A DNA stretch of 64,000 bases from JACCTU01 sp963737405. GTDB taxonomy: Bacteria; Actinomycetota; Thermoleophilia; Gaiellales; Gaiellaceae. The DNA lies in contig CAVTSL010000009.1 in assembly GCA_963737405.1 (NCBI GenBank), positions 1-64,000 on the forward strand. Direction: 5' to 3'. Within the stretch, counting starts at the first letter, position 1; each line of letters starts with the position of its first letter. Below, piece by piece: positions 25,970-35,486 of the stretch. The translations under genes and the position numbers were made by a program. The notes beneath the pieces are model-generated. The model had not been told where the DNA came from, did not search any database, and was given only the letters and a program-made list of their open reading frames with translations.

Positions 25970-28567
25970 CACACCGATCCACGCCAAGCAACCGCCGCGA
26001 TTCAGCCGTCCGGCCGGCGAGAGCCACTGCTTCCCGAACGTTGAGGCCCGAGCCGGCGGCGAACGCCTGGTCGAAGCGGTCAGCCCCCAGCGTCTCGCGG
26101 ATCTGAGTCATCAGCTCGGTCTCGGTATTGCGGAGATTGGCCAAGCTCGCAGGCCGTGCCGCCGACGCAGACTTTCGGCTGCCCTAGCAACAGCGCGGCC
26201 CTGTTCGCGTCGCCCTCCGTGACTTCGAGGCGGGCGAAGGCGGCCAGGGAGAAGGTCAGGATCGTGGTGCTGTGGGCGCCAACGCTCAGGGCGAGCGCTT
26301 CGTCGAGCAGCGCCCGTGCCTCGTCGAGCCGGCCGTGGTTGACGGCCACCCTGGCCAGGATCGCCCGCGACCAGGCGGCGAGCCAGGCGTTGTCCAATCG
26401 CTCGGCGAGGTCGCGCGCCTCGTTCGCGTGGCGGAGCGCCTCGTCGTCGCGGCCAACGCGTAACCTCGAGGAAGCCGAGAGAGCCGAGGGTGAGAGCGGT
26501 CCAGAGCGGCTCGTCCTGGCCGCGAAGCTCTTCGAGGCAGAGCGACGCCTGTTGCAAGGCACCGTCGAGGTCGTCGACGAGGGGGGCGGACCAGACGGCG
26601 GCGAGCAGTGACACCGCGTGCAGGAAGGGATCCTCGATCTCCGCGAGCAGTGGCTCCAGGCGCTTGCGGGCCGCCAGGGCCGCCGCGTCGTCGCCCAGCT
26701 TCGAGGGCGGTCGCGAGCGCTGTCCAGATGGAGCTCGGCGCGGGCCTGAGGTTCGAGCGAGTCGGCGGTGGGCAGCAGTTGGTCGGCCCAGCGTGCGGGT
26801 CTCGTCCATGTGGTCCGCGAGGAACCAGAATGGCCACATGACCCGGAGCAGGTGGGGAAGCGGCTCGCGGTCGTGGTCGAGGTACCAGTGCACGGCGGCG
26901 GCCAGGTTGCCTGCCTCGGTCTCGAGGCGCCCGATCCACTCGCCATGGCCGACGCCACGAAGCGGGCGGTCCGCCTGCTCGGCGAGCTCCGATAGTGGTC
27001 GGCATGGCGGCGCTGGATATCGGCGAGGTCGGGCGGGGGCCAGTCGGCTCGGCGACGAAACCCTTGCGGATCGTTTCGAGCATCCGCGACCGGGGGCCGT
27101 GGTCTGTGACGTCGAGAGAGATGAGGCTGTGACCGGCAGCGCCTCGGTCAGCTCGAGCGTCCGCGTGCTCGTCGAGGCCGGCGACGTCGGCGGCGGCCTC
27201 CAGCGTCCAGCCGTTCACGAACACGGCCGTGGTCTCGAGCAACGACCGCTCGTCGTCGTCGAGCAGCCCGACGCTCCACTCCACGGTGGCCCGGAGGGTG
27301 TGCTGGCGCTCGGGCATGTCGACGGTTCCCGTCCCGAGGGCATCGAGCGACCGTGCCAGGCGGCGCAAGAGCGCTTCGGGGCTGAACAGCCGAGTGCGGG
27401 CGGCCGCCAACTCGATCGCCAGCGGCAGGCCCTCCAGGCGTCGACAGATCTCCACCACCGCAGTCGCGTTCGCCGCGGTCAGGGCGAAGTCGTGGCGGGC
27501 GGCGCCGGCTCGGTCCACGAACAGCGCCACTGCCGGGGACGAAGCGATCTCGTCGAGTGGGACCGTGGCGGGGTTCGGCGGAAGCGGTAGCGGCGGCACC
27601 GGGTACGCACGCTCGGCCCGCAACTGCAACACCGTGCGGCTGGTGGCCAGGATCGCCACGCCGGGACAACGGGCCAGCAGTTCGTCGAGATCGCGGGCGG
27701 CGTCGACGACCTGCTCGAGGTTGTCGAGGATGAGCAGCCAGCGGCCGTCGCCCAAGCGCTCGACGACGGCCTCGAGCGGCGAATCCGTCCCCACGAGGTC
27801 GGCCCCCACAGCACGGCCGATGCCGGCCAGCACCTGCTCGGGCTCGGTGAACTCCGCCAGCGGAACGAACACGGTGCCCGCATCGAACCGCTCACGCAGT
27901 CGCTCGCCCGCCGCCAACGCCAACCGCGTCTTGCCGATCCCACCCGATCCGGTCAACGTCACGAGCGAAACGTCGGGCCGCTCGATCAGACCAACCACCT
28001 CTTCGATGGCGTGCTCGCGCCCGAACAGCGACGTGGCGGCCACGGGCAGCGGGCGACGACCGCCCGTTGCGCGGCGCCGGCGACCGGGCGGCTGCGAACC
28101 GCTCGCTCAGCAGGGTCGCGAGGTCGTCCCGCACCAGCCGATCCAACTCAGCGGCCGTGCGGAAGGTGCGGTAGGAGTCCGCCTGCCCGGATGCGCGCCA
28201 GCAGGTCGGCGAGACGCGGCTCACGATCGGGCGCCGGCGCCTTGACGTACAGGAGACGCGGCAAGGCGCGGGACCGCTCGAACTCGTCCTCGAGGCCGGA
28301 GAGCTCCATGCCGGGGCCGACCTGCCCGTAGCGCTGCCAGTACAGCCCGATGAAGATGTCGCTCTGAGCCAAGTAGGCTCGGTACAGCTCGCGCGGAGGA
28401 TGCGGCCGCGCACCCAGCTCGAACATCACCGGCGTCAGCCGCAATGCCGAGATGGCTCGGGAGACGGCCCGTCGCTCGTCGGCCAACTCGCCGAGCGTCG
28501 AGCTCACGAACACCCGCAAGCGCTGGTCGGGAGTGCGAATCACCGCGTCGCTCACCGCACGCACCAC
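25970..28567 (-). pseudogene. DUF4062-NTPase-TPR regulator, disrupted by about nine frameshifts
   Basis: The gene starts near 28567 with a DUF4062 domain (RLRVFVSSTLGELADERRAV, IFIGLYWQRYG). A second frame links to an NB-ARC-like NTPase (Walker A GSGGIGKTRLAL, then LILDNLEQVVDAA, ILATSRTVL, GLPLAIELAAAR). TPR-like helices continue in alternating frames: HWYLDHDREPLP, ADQLLPTADSLEPQAR, RLEPLLAEIEDPF, ARDLAERLDNAWLA, ending with MTQIRETLGADRFDQAFAAG near 26050. Protein similarity is kept on both sides of every slip and I see almost no nonsense codons, unlike an old pseudogene. The tail reads without a stop into the VOC gene. Intact homologues are AfsR-like signal-transduction ATPases. Confidence 0.75.
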
Positions 28568-28646
28568 GTTGCCACCGATCCGGACCAGATCGAACGTCTC
28601 ATGACTCAGGTACCTGGACGACGGTATGCATCATGGCCTCAGGGAG

Positions 28647-30143
28647 CTACGCCGCAGCAGGCGGTCCGAACCAGGTCGTCAGCGCGTCATGGAGCCCCAG
28701 CTGGCTCAGGTCTCCCACCCAAGCGACATAACCGTCGGGCCGAATCAATACGGCGGTGGGAGCGGTGACCACCCCGAGTGCCGGAAGCTCCCACGTACCA
28801 ACGTACTCGGCGTCGATCGACTGAACCCGATCCGCCCATGGGGTGATGTCGAAGCCGCCGGGCTCACCGAGGTTCAGGAGCACCGGCCGCGCATCGTGCA
28901 GCAGGGTGAAGACCCGCAGCGGGCCGTCGGCGGTGACCAGGTCGAGATCGGGCATGCGGCGTCCGAGCAGCGGGTGGCCCTCGCCCAGGTCGTACTGAAT
29001 GTCCAGACCGGACATCATCGCGGCGAATCGTCTGCGCGGCTCGTCCATGCCGAGGAGCTCGGCCACGGTGTCGCGCAACGCCTCGATGCGATCGTCGGGG
29101 CGCATGAGCGCGACCTGCGCCATCGTGGTGCGCAGCACGCGGGCAGCGACCGGGTGGCGCTCGGCGTGGTAGGTGTCGAGCAGGCTCTCCGGCGCCGTCC
29201 GGTGGACCACCTGGGCCAGCTTCCAGCCGAGGTTCACCGCATCCTGCACACCGGTGTTGAGGCCCTGCCCACCGACCGGGGAATGCACATGCGCCGCGTC
29301 GCCGGCCAGCAGGACCCGTCGCTCGCGGTAGGCCGCGGCCTGCCGAGTCATGTCGGTGAACCGAGTCATCCAGGTAGGGCTGTGGACCCCGTAGTCGGTC
29401 CCGTAGACGGCGATGAGGCCCTCGCTGAGATCGCGCAGGGTGGGCTCGCTCGTGCCGACGTGCGACTCGGTGAGCATGACCCCGACCGTCCCCCCTGGCT
29501 TGTAGACGACCTCGCCGTCTTTGATCTCGTACTCGACCTTCCCGAGGGCGTGCGTGCCCGAGGGAGTGCGGCGGATGCCCAATTCCGGCTCCTCGGTCAT
29601 CTCGACCTCGGCGAGCAGGGCGCTCGTCGTCGGATCCCAGCCGGGGAACTCGATGCCGGCTGTCTTCCGGACCAGGCTGCGTCCTCCGTCGCACCCGACG
29701 AGGTACTCCGCCCGCAGCGACCGGCCGTCGGAGAGCTGGACGTCCACACCGGTGTCGTCCTGCGCGAAGCCCGTCACGTCGAGTCCGCGGTAGATCGGCA
29801 CCGCCAGCTCGCCGACCCAGCCGGCCAGGATGCGCTCGATGTGCTTCTGCCACAGCCCGAGCCCGTAGTTGTGCCGGGTGGGAAAGTCGCTGATGTCCAA
29901 CGAGACGCCGCCGAACCCGGCGACCTGCGCCACCTGCCCCTCCTCGAGGAACCGCTCGGCGATTCCGCGCTGATCGAGAACCTCGATGGTGCGTGAGTGC
30001 AGACCGCCGGCACGCGAGCCGGGGAGCTCCTGGCTGGCGCGCCGCTCGACGATGGCAACGTCGACCTTCGCCAACGCCAACTCGCCCGCCAACATCAGCC
30101 CAGTCGGACCTCCTCCGGCGATCACCACCGCATGCTTGGTCAT
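28647..30143 (-). CDS. FAD-dependent aromatic/rifampicin-type monooxygenase
   Basis: A 498-residue class A flavoprotein monooxygenase from ATG 30143. FAD-binding motifs are visible: GGGPTGLMLAGELALA at the N-terminus, the DG motif in LVGCDGGRSLVRK, and LLAGDAAHVHSPVGGQGLN. The C-terminal thioredoxin-like domain (RPVLLNLG, LIRPDGYVAWVG) is typical of the PheA/TfdB/Rox group that hydroxylates phenols or inactivates drugs such as rifampicin. Substrate is not safe to call. It is divergent from the reductase at 30232 with 88 bases between starts. Confidence 0.9.
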   Translation of the reverse strand: MTKHAVVIAGGGPTGLMLAGELALAKVDVAIVERRASQELPGSRAGGLHSRTIEVLDQRGIAERFLEEGQVAQVAGFGGVSLDISDFPTRHNYGLGLWQKHIERILAGWVGELAVPIYRGLDVTGFAQDDTGVDVQLSDGRSLRAEYLVGCDGGRSLVRKTAGIEFPGWDPTTSALLAEVEMTEEPELGIRRTPSGTHALGKVEYEIKDGEVVYKPGGTVGVMLTESHVGTSEPTLRDLSEGLIAVYGTDYGVHSPTWMTRFTDMTRQAAAYRERRVLLAGDAAHVHSPVGGQGLNTGVQDAVNLGWKLAQVVHRTAPESLLDTYHAERHPVAARVLRTTMAQVALMRPDDRIEALRDTVAELLGMDEPRRRFAAMMSGLDIQYDLGEGHPLLGRRMPDLDLVTADGPLRVFTLLHDARPVLLNLGEPGGFDITPWADRVQSIDAEYVGTWELPALGVVTAPTAVLIRPDGYVAWVGDLSQLGLHDALTTWFGPPAAA

Positions 30144-30231
30144 GGCGCGCCCATCGTAGGCGGCGCTCAACCTTCGTCTCATGGGGTAGAGAGGACTCAA
30201 AGCGAGCTCGCGTCATGAAAGGAGAGCCGAG

Positions 30232-30765
30232 ATGGGAAAGCTGATCGCGACAACGCAGGCCACCGTCGACGGCGTCGTCGACCCTGTCGCCGAGTGGGTG
30301 CAGCCCGACGGCGACCACGGCGAGTACTCGTTCGAGCGGCAGGCGGCATCCGGCGGGCTGGTGCTCGGCCGCAAGACCTACGAGGGGTTGGCCGGATACT
30401 GGCCGAGCCAGACAGGCAAGTGGGCGGACATGGTCAACGCGATGCGGAAGTACGTCGGTTCGAACACCCTCTCCGGAGAGCTCGAGTGGAACGCGACGCT
30501 CCTCGAGGGGAACGTCGAGGACGCGATCCCGAAGCTGAAGAGCGAGGTCGACGGCGACCTGTTCATGCACGGAAGCGGCGAGTTCGCCTACGCCCTCGCC
30601 GAAAAGGCCCTGATCGACGAGTACGAGGTCTACGTGAACCCGCTCGTCTGGGGCGAGGGAAACGTCCACGTGCTCGGCGACCGGGGAACCGTCCGGATGG
30701 AGCTCGCCGACGTGCGGCGGTTCGACTCCGGGGTGGTCCTGCTCACGTACCGCCCGGCTTCCTGA
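30232..30765 (+). CDS. Dihydrofolate-reductase-fold (RibD C-terminal) reductase
   Basis: A 177-residue protein with AAAGGAGAG before ATG 30232. It shows the compact YwjB/YyaP-like pattern: LIATTQATVDGVVD, GGLVLGRKTYEGLAGYWP, FMHGSGEFAYALAEKALIDEYEVYVNPLVWG. It is an NADPH-dependent reductase fold with unknown substrate. It is only 15 bases from the next gene and probably co-transcribed with it. Confidence 0.9.
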   Translation: MGKLIATTQATVDGVVDPVAEWVQPDGDHGEYSFERQAASGGLVLGRKTYEGLAGYWPSQTGKWADMVNAMRKYVGSNTLSGELEWNATLLEGNVEDAIPKLKSEVDGDLFMHGSGEFAYALAEKALIDEYEVYVNPLVWGEGNVHVLGDRGTVRMELADVRRFDSGVVLLTYRPAS

Positions 30766-30780
30766 CCGGCCGTTACGCTC

Positions 30781-31830
30781 GTGACGATGTCCGGGACCGC
30801 GGAGATCCGGTTCCTCCCCCTCGGCGCACGTCGCGTCGCATACGAGGTACGTGGCGTCGGTCCACCGCTCGTGGCTCCCGCGTGGTGGGTGAGCCATCTC
30901 GAGCTCGACTGGCAGAGCGCACGCTTTCGGCGATTCTGGGAGGGAGCCGCAAGTGGTTACTCGCTGATCCGGTACGACCGGCTCGGCGTCGGTCTGTCGG
31001 ACCGCACCGTGGGAGACTCGGATCTGACCCTCGACCGGGAAGTTGCGACGCTCCGCGCGCTCCTCGACGAGTTGGGCCTCGAGCGTGTGTCGCTCATCGG
31101 CGGTTCGTCCGGCAGCTGCACGGCCATCGCGTTCGCCGCGTCGTTTCCGGAGCGGGTCGAGCGCCTCGTCCTCTATGGGTCGTATCCCGACGGCGCCGCG
31201 ATCACGACCTCAGACGTGGCCGACGCGATCATGGCCGCCGTACGCGCGCATTGGGGGCTCGGCTCGCGCCTGCTCAGCGACATCTTCCTCGGTGATGCCG
31301 ACCCTGAGGAGCACGAACGCTTCGCGCGATTGCAGCGCGAGGCCGCGAGCGCCGAGACCGCTGCGGCGTTGCTCCGCCTCGCCTATCGCCTCGACGTACG
31401 CGCCCATCTGCCCCTCGTCCGTACGCCGGCGCTGGTCGTGCACCGTCGCGACGACCGCGCCGTGCCGTACCGGCTCGGGCGCCAGGTCGCGGCCGCGATT
31501 CCAGGCGCAACATTCATTCCGTTGCAGGGCAGTGCGCACTTTCCCTGGCACGGTGACGCGGACTCGGTCGTGCAGGCATGCCGCGAAGCGCTGGCACCGG
31601 TGCAGCCGTCACCACTCGGATCGAGTGAGCGGGAGGCGGTGCTGCTGTCCAGTCGTGAGCGTGAGGTACTCGCAGGCATCGCACGCGGTCTGAGCGATCG
31701 CGAGATCGCGGAGGATCTCGTCCTGAGCACGCACACCGTTCACCGGCACGTTGCGAACATTCGCCGCAAGCTCGGTCGCCGTTCACGAACGGCCGCCGTG
31801 GCGGAGGCCGCGCGTCTCGGACTCCTGTGA
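30781..31830 (+). CDS. Alpha/beta hydrolase fused to LuxR-type DNA-binding domain
   Basis: A 349-residue fusion. Residues 1-270 are an alpha/beta hydrolase with nucleophile elbow GGSSGS, acid in RRDDRAVP and His in GSAHFPWHG, so the triad looks complete. Residues 285-349 are a LuxR/FixJ helix-turn-helix (LSSREREVLAGIARGLSDREIAEDL, then THTVHRHVANIRRKLG). GTG 30781 or ATG 30787 can start it. The layout suggests a one-component regulator that senses or hydrolyses a small ester or lactone-like ligand; this is inference. It is followed by a perfect hairpin. Confidence 0.9.
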   Translation: MTMSGTAEIRFLPLGARRVAYEVRGVGPPLVAPAWWVSHLELDWQSARFRRFWEGAASGYSLIRYDRLGVGLSDRTVGDSDLTLDREVATLRALLDELGLERVSLIGGSSGSCTAIAFAASFPERVERLVLYGSYPDGAAITTSDVADAIMAAVRAHWGLGSRLLSDIFLGDADPEEHERFARLQREAASAETAAALLRLAYRLDVRAHLPLVRTPALVVHRRDDRAVPYRLGRQVAAAIPGATFIPLQGSAHFPWHGDADSVVQACREALAPVQPSPLGSSEREAVLLSSREREVLAGIARGLSDREIAEDLVLSTHTVHRHVANIRRKLGRRSRTAAVAEAARLGLL

Positions 31831-31841
31831 AGTAGCCCGAA

Positions 31842-31866
31842 TCGGCCATCTGCGGAAGATGGCCGA
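31842..31866. terminator. Perfect 10-bp inverted repeat after the hydrolase-LuxR gene
   Basis: TCGGCCATCT and AGATGGCCGA flank GCGGA. It lies 12 bases past the stop at 31830 and 45 bases before the methyltransferase start. It could be a terminator without T-run or an operator for the LuxR-type protein upstream. Confidence 0.55.
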
Positions 31867-31910
31867 CTCGAGCGATGCGTGCGCCGTACGGCGGCTCGTA
31901 CGTTGGCCGC

Positions 31911-32585
31911 ATGAACGAGATCGCCGGTACCGAGCTCCAGCCGAGCCGTCCGTCGGCGGCCTGGCTCCGGATCGTCGCGTTGGTGTACGACCCGTTTCTC
32001 TGGTTCGGCGAGCGGGCGGGCATGCGCCGCCGACGAAGCACGCTTCTGCACGACGCCGTCGGCCGAGTCGTCGAGATCGGCGCCGGGACAGGGCTCAACG
32101 TCGAGCACTATCCCGACGGGGTCGCCGAGCTCCTTCTCGCCGAGCCCGACCCGGCGATGCGCCGGCAACTCGCACGTCGGGTGCAGCGGCATTCGCGGGT
32201 CGCGCGAATCGTCGACGCGCCTGCAGAGCGCCTACCGCTGCCCGACGCGTCGGTGGACACCGTCGTCTCGACACTCGTCCTCTGCACCGTCGACGAGCCT
32301 GAACGCGCGCTCCGCGAGATCGCTCGCGTCCTTCGCCCGGACGGGCAGCTGCTCTTCATCGAACACGTGCGTGCGAGCTCGAGGTTTCTCGCGACCTGCC
32401 AGGACCACCTGCTCGAGCCGTGGCGCCGTTTTGCCGGTGGCTGTCGCTGCAACCGTCCGACCGTGGAGCTGATGCGCGCCTGCGGCTTCGACGTCACGGC
32501 CGACAACGTCGTCTGGCGCGGCATGCCGCCGATCGTGCGTCCGCTCATGATCGGACGAGCGACGCGCTCCCGGCCGCTCGCCTAG
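31911..32585 (+). CDS. Class I SAM-dependent methyltransferase
   Basis: A 224-residue protein (ATG 31911; an in-frame ATG at 31875 is possible). Motif I VVEIGAGTGLNVEHYP, motif II-like LLLAEPDPAMR, and TLVLCTVDEPERALREIARV with LLFIEHV define a UbiE/METTL7-like methyltransferase. The late CNRPTVELMRACGFDV block is typical of the METTL7 group, whose members methylate thiols or lipids. Substrate unknown. Confidence 0.88.
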   Translation: MNEIAGTELQPSRPSAAWLRIVALVYDPFLWFGERAGMRRRRSTLLHDAVGRVVEIGAGTGLNVEHYPDGVAELLLAEPDPAMRRQLARRVQRHSRVARIVDAPAERLPLPDASVDTVVSTLVLCTVDEPERALREIARVLRPDGQLLFIEHVRASSRFLATCQDHLLEPWRRFAGGCRCNRPTVELMRACGFDVTADNVVWRGMPPIVRPLMIGRATRSRPLA

Positions 32586-32657
32586 ACAGCGCGTGGCCAG
32601 AAGCCGTCCCCTCCAGTTCGCCCCAAGGCGAGTTCTCGCAGGCAAACTCGGACGTCA

Positions 32658-35399
32658 TTGGAGGTGGGAGTCGCCACCACGTCACAGCTGCTCCTCGGAC
32701 GCGATCGGGAGCTCGCAGACCTGTACGCGCTCATCGACGGGATCGAGGAGCGCGGCCGCGCGGTCGTCGTCCGCGGCGAGGCGGGGATCGGCAAGTCGGC
32801 CCTGCTCGCGGCCGCAAGGGAACGGGCGCTCGACCGCGGGGTCACGGTTGTGTCCACGATGGGCGCGGTCTCCGAGTCGCGCCTCGCCTTTGCGGGGCTT
32901 CACCAGCTGTTGCTCCCGATGCTGGGGCGTCTCGATCTCCTTCCCGAGCCGCAGCGACGCGCCCTCGCCACGGCGTTCGGGATTGCCGGCGGCGATGCCC
33001 CTGACCTGTTCCTGGTCGGGCTCGCAACGCTCGGGCTGATCGCAGAACGCGCGGCGGAGACGCCGCTTCTCGTCGTGGTCGAGGACGCGCACGATCTGGA
33101 CCGGTCGTCCTCGGAGGTGCTCGGGTTCGTGGCGCGTCGGGTCGAGTCGGATCCGGTCGTCCTGATCTTTGCCGTGCGGGAAGGAGTGCCGAGCTCCTTC
33201 GACGACGCCGAACTGCCCGAGCTGCGTCTCGCCGGACTGGACACGGATGCGTCGAACACGCTCCTCGACCGAACCGCGGCGACACTGTCGGCAGAGCTCA
33301 AGACCCGGATCCTCGAGGAGGCAGCCGGCAATCCACTCGCCCTGATCGAGCTCCCGGCCGCTGCGACGGAGCTCGGAACAGATGCGGCGCCGTCCGGGCC
33401 GCTACCTCTGACCGCTCGACTCGAACAGGCGTTCACGTCCATGCTCACGAACCTCGCAGCGGACGTGCGGAGGCTGCTCCTCCTGGCCGCGCTCGACGAC
33501 GTCGACCTCGTCGAACTCGGGCGGGCTGTCGGCAGACCGCTGACGCCGGGCGACCTCGCGCCGGCCGTGGCGGCGGGCCTCGGAACGCTCGACTCGGGGA
33601 GATTTCGGTTCCGGCATCCCTTGATCCGCTCGGCGGTCGAGCAGGCGGCGACGCCCGAGGAGCTTCGGGACGCCCATGCCGCCCTCGCCGAGGCACTGGT
33701 CGAGGAGCCCGACCGCGCCGTCTGGCACCGTGCCGCGGCGGCAGCCGGGCCGAACGAAGAGGTCGCCCTGGCGCTCGACGCCGCAGCAGAACGGGCGACG
33801 CTTCGCGGAGGCGGCGACGTCGCAGTTGCTGCCTACGAGCGAGCCGCGGAGCTGACGGCTGACTCATCTGCCCGCGCTCGGCGCCTGTTCCTTGCCGGGG
33901 AGCTGGCGCTCGACCTGGGCCACCCGTCGGAGGGCGTGCCGCTGCTGAGAGCGGCGCGGCAGCTCGGACTGCCTGCTGCCGAGCACACGATCGCGTCGTT
34001 CTACCTCGAGCTGGCCGAGAGCACGTGGTCGGGCCCGGCGACGATCCGCGACTTCGCGCGCGTTGCAAGGGAGCTGGCGGACAGCGGTGAAGGGCGACGC
34101 GCGCTCGAAGCCCTCGCAACGGTCGCCGTGCGCGCCTACTGGGAGCGCCTCGACGACGACACGAGACGGGAGATCGCCGCGATCTCGGACGAGATCCAAG
34201 GCGCCGCGGACGAGCCGGCTCGCTTGCTCGTTCTGGGCGCGATCGACCCGATCGGCAGGGGCAGGCAGGTCGTCGAGCGGGTCGGGCGCCTGTCCCCCGT
34301 CGGAGTGTCGGACCCGGAGCAGCTGTTCGCGGCGGGCGCAGCCGCGTCATCCGTTTGGGCTGACACGCTCGCGCTTCCGTTCCTCCGGGCTGCTTCCTCC
34401 GGGGCTCGCGCAGAGGGTCGGCTGAAACTGCTCGCGCACACGCTCGTGTTCAAGTCGTGGGCCGAGCTTCACACCGGAGCCGTACGCAGGGCGATCACCA
34501 GCGCAGCAGAAGGCGCGCGAATCGCCGAGGAGATGCGTGCGCTTCGGTACGTGATGGCGGCACGACTCGCCCAGGCGATCGCAGGCGCAGAGCAGGGCGA
34601 GGACGAGGAGCCGGAGCGCCTGATCGTCGAGGCCGAGGCCATGCTCATCCCACTGGGGTCGACTCCGATGCTCGCCCTCCCCGCACTCGCTCGCGGCAAG
34701 GTTGCGCTCGCCGGCGAACGGTTCAGCGAGGCGTACGAGCACCTCGTTCGCATCTTCGACCCCGGCGGCGTCGCGTTCCATCCCTTCGTCCGCGGATGGG
34801 CGCTCGCCGACCTCGCCGATGCCGCAGTTCGAGGCGACGGCGACCTCGACGCAGTTCGTGGCTACCTCGTCGAGTGGGAACAGGTTGCCGCCGCGACAAC
34901 CGGGCCTCACTTGCAGGTTCAGGTCGCATACGCGTCGGCCGTCCTGGCCAAGGGCGTGGCGGCGGAGCAGCAGTACCGGAACGCGATCGCAGCCGGGCAC
35001 GGGGACTGGCCGTTCTACGTCGCCCGCGCACAGCTGGCGTACGGGGTCTGGTTGCGACGGCACAGGCGCATGACCGAGTCTCGCGCGCCGCTCCGAGAGT
35101 CCGTCGCGACGTTCGACGCCCTCGGGCTGCTGCGGTATGCGGAACGTGCACGGCGAGAGCTACGGGCCTCCGGCGAAAGGCCGCGCCGCAGCGCTCCCGG
35201 AGGCTGGGCTCAACTGTCACCACAGGAGCTCCAGATCGCACAGCTCGCAGCCGACGGTCTCTCGAACCGGGAGATCGGCGAGCAGCTCTATCTCTCGCAC
35301 CGGACCGTCGAGTCGCACCTCTATCGGCTCTTTCCGAAGCTCGGGGTCACATCGCGAGCCCAGCTGCGCGACGCGCTGGAGCCGACACCGAGCTCCTGA
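32658..35399 (+). CDS. Large LuxR-family ATPase transcriptional regulator (intact)
   Basis: A 913-residue STAND regulator. Walker A GEAGIGKS is at about residue 45, Walker B LLVVVEDAHDLD at about 145, followed by NPLALIELP and long helical repeats. The C-terminal LuxR helix-turn-helix is LSPQELQIAQLAADGLSNREIGEQL to HRTVESHLYRLFPKLG. The start is TTG 32658 or GTG 32664. Members act as ATP- and ligand-dependent activators. The signal is unknown; neighbours downstream (dinucleotide-binding and hydrolase genes on the same strand) are candidate targets. Confidence 0.92.
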   Translation: MEVGVATTSQLLLGRDRELADLYALIDGIEERGRAVVVRGEAGIGKSALLAAARERALDRGVTVVSTMGAVSESRLAFAGLHQLLLPMLGRLDLLPEPQRRALATAFGIAGGDAPDLFLVGLATLGLIAERAAETPLLVVVEDAHDLDRSSSEVLGFVARRVESDPVVLIFAVREGVPSSFDDAELPELRLAGLDTDASNTLLDRTAATLSAELKTRILEEAAGNPLALIELPAAATELGTDAAPSGPLPLTARLEQAFTSMLTNLAADVRRLLLLAALDDVDLVELGRAVGRPLTPGDLAPAVAAGLGTLDSGRFRFRHPLIRSAVEQAATPEELRDAHAALAEALVEEPDRAVWHRAAAAAGPNEEVALALDAAAERATLRGGGDVAVAAYERAAELTADSSARARRLFLAGELALDLGHPSEGVPLLRAARQLGLPAAEHTIASFYLELAESTWSGPATIRDFARVARELADSGEGRRALEALATVAVRAYWERLDDDTRREIAAISDEIQGAADEPARLLVLGAIDPIGRGRQVVERVGRLSPVGVSDPEQLFAAGAAASSVWADTLALPFLRAASSGARAEGRLKLLAHTLVFKSWAELHTGAVRRAITSAAEGARIAEEMRALRYVMAARLAQAIAGAEQGEDEEPERLIVEAEAMLIPLGSTPMLALPALARGKVALAGERFSEAYEHLVRIFDPGGVAFHPFVRGWALADLADAAVRGDGDLDAVRGYLVEWEQVAAATTGPHLQVQVAYASAVLAKGVAAEQQYRNAIAAGHGDWPFYVARAQLAYGVWLRRHRRMTESRAPLRESVATFDALGLLRYAERARRELRASGERPRRSAPGGWAQLSPQELQIAQLAADGLSNREIGEQLYLSHRTVESHLYRLFPKLGVTSRAQLRDALEPTPSS

Positions 35400-35486
35400 C
35401 GGAATGCAGTGAGTCCACTTAGGCGACCGGCGAATCGCCGGGGCTAGCGTCGGTGCTCACTGGACCGAAGTCGGAAAGGAGTCAGG

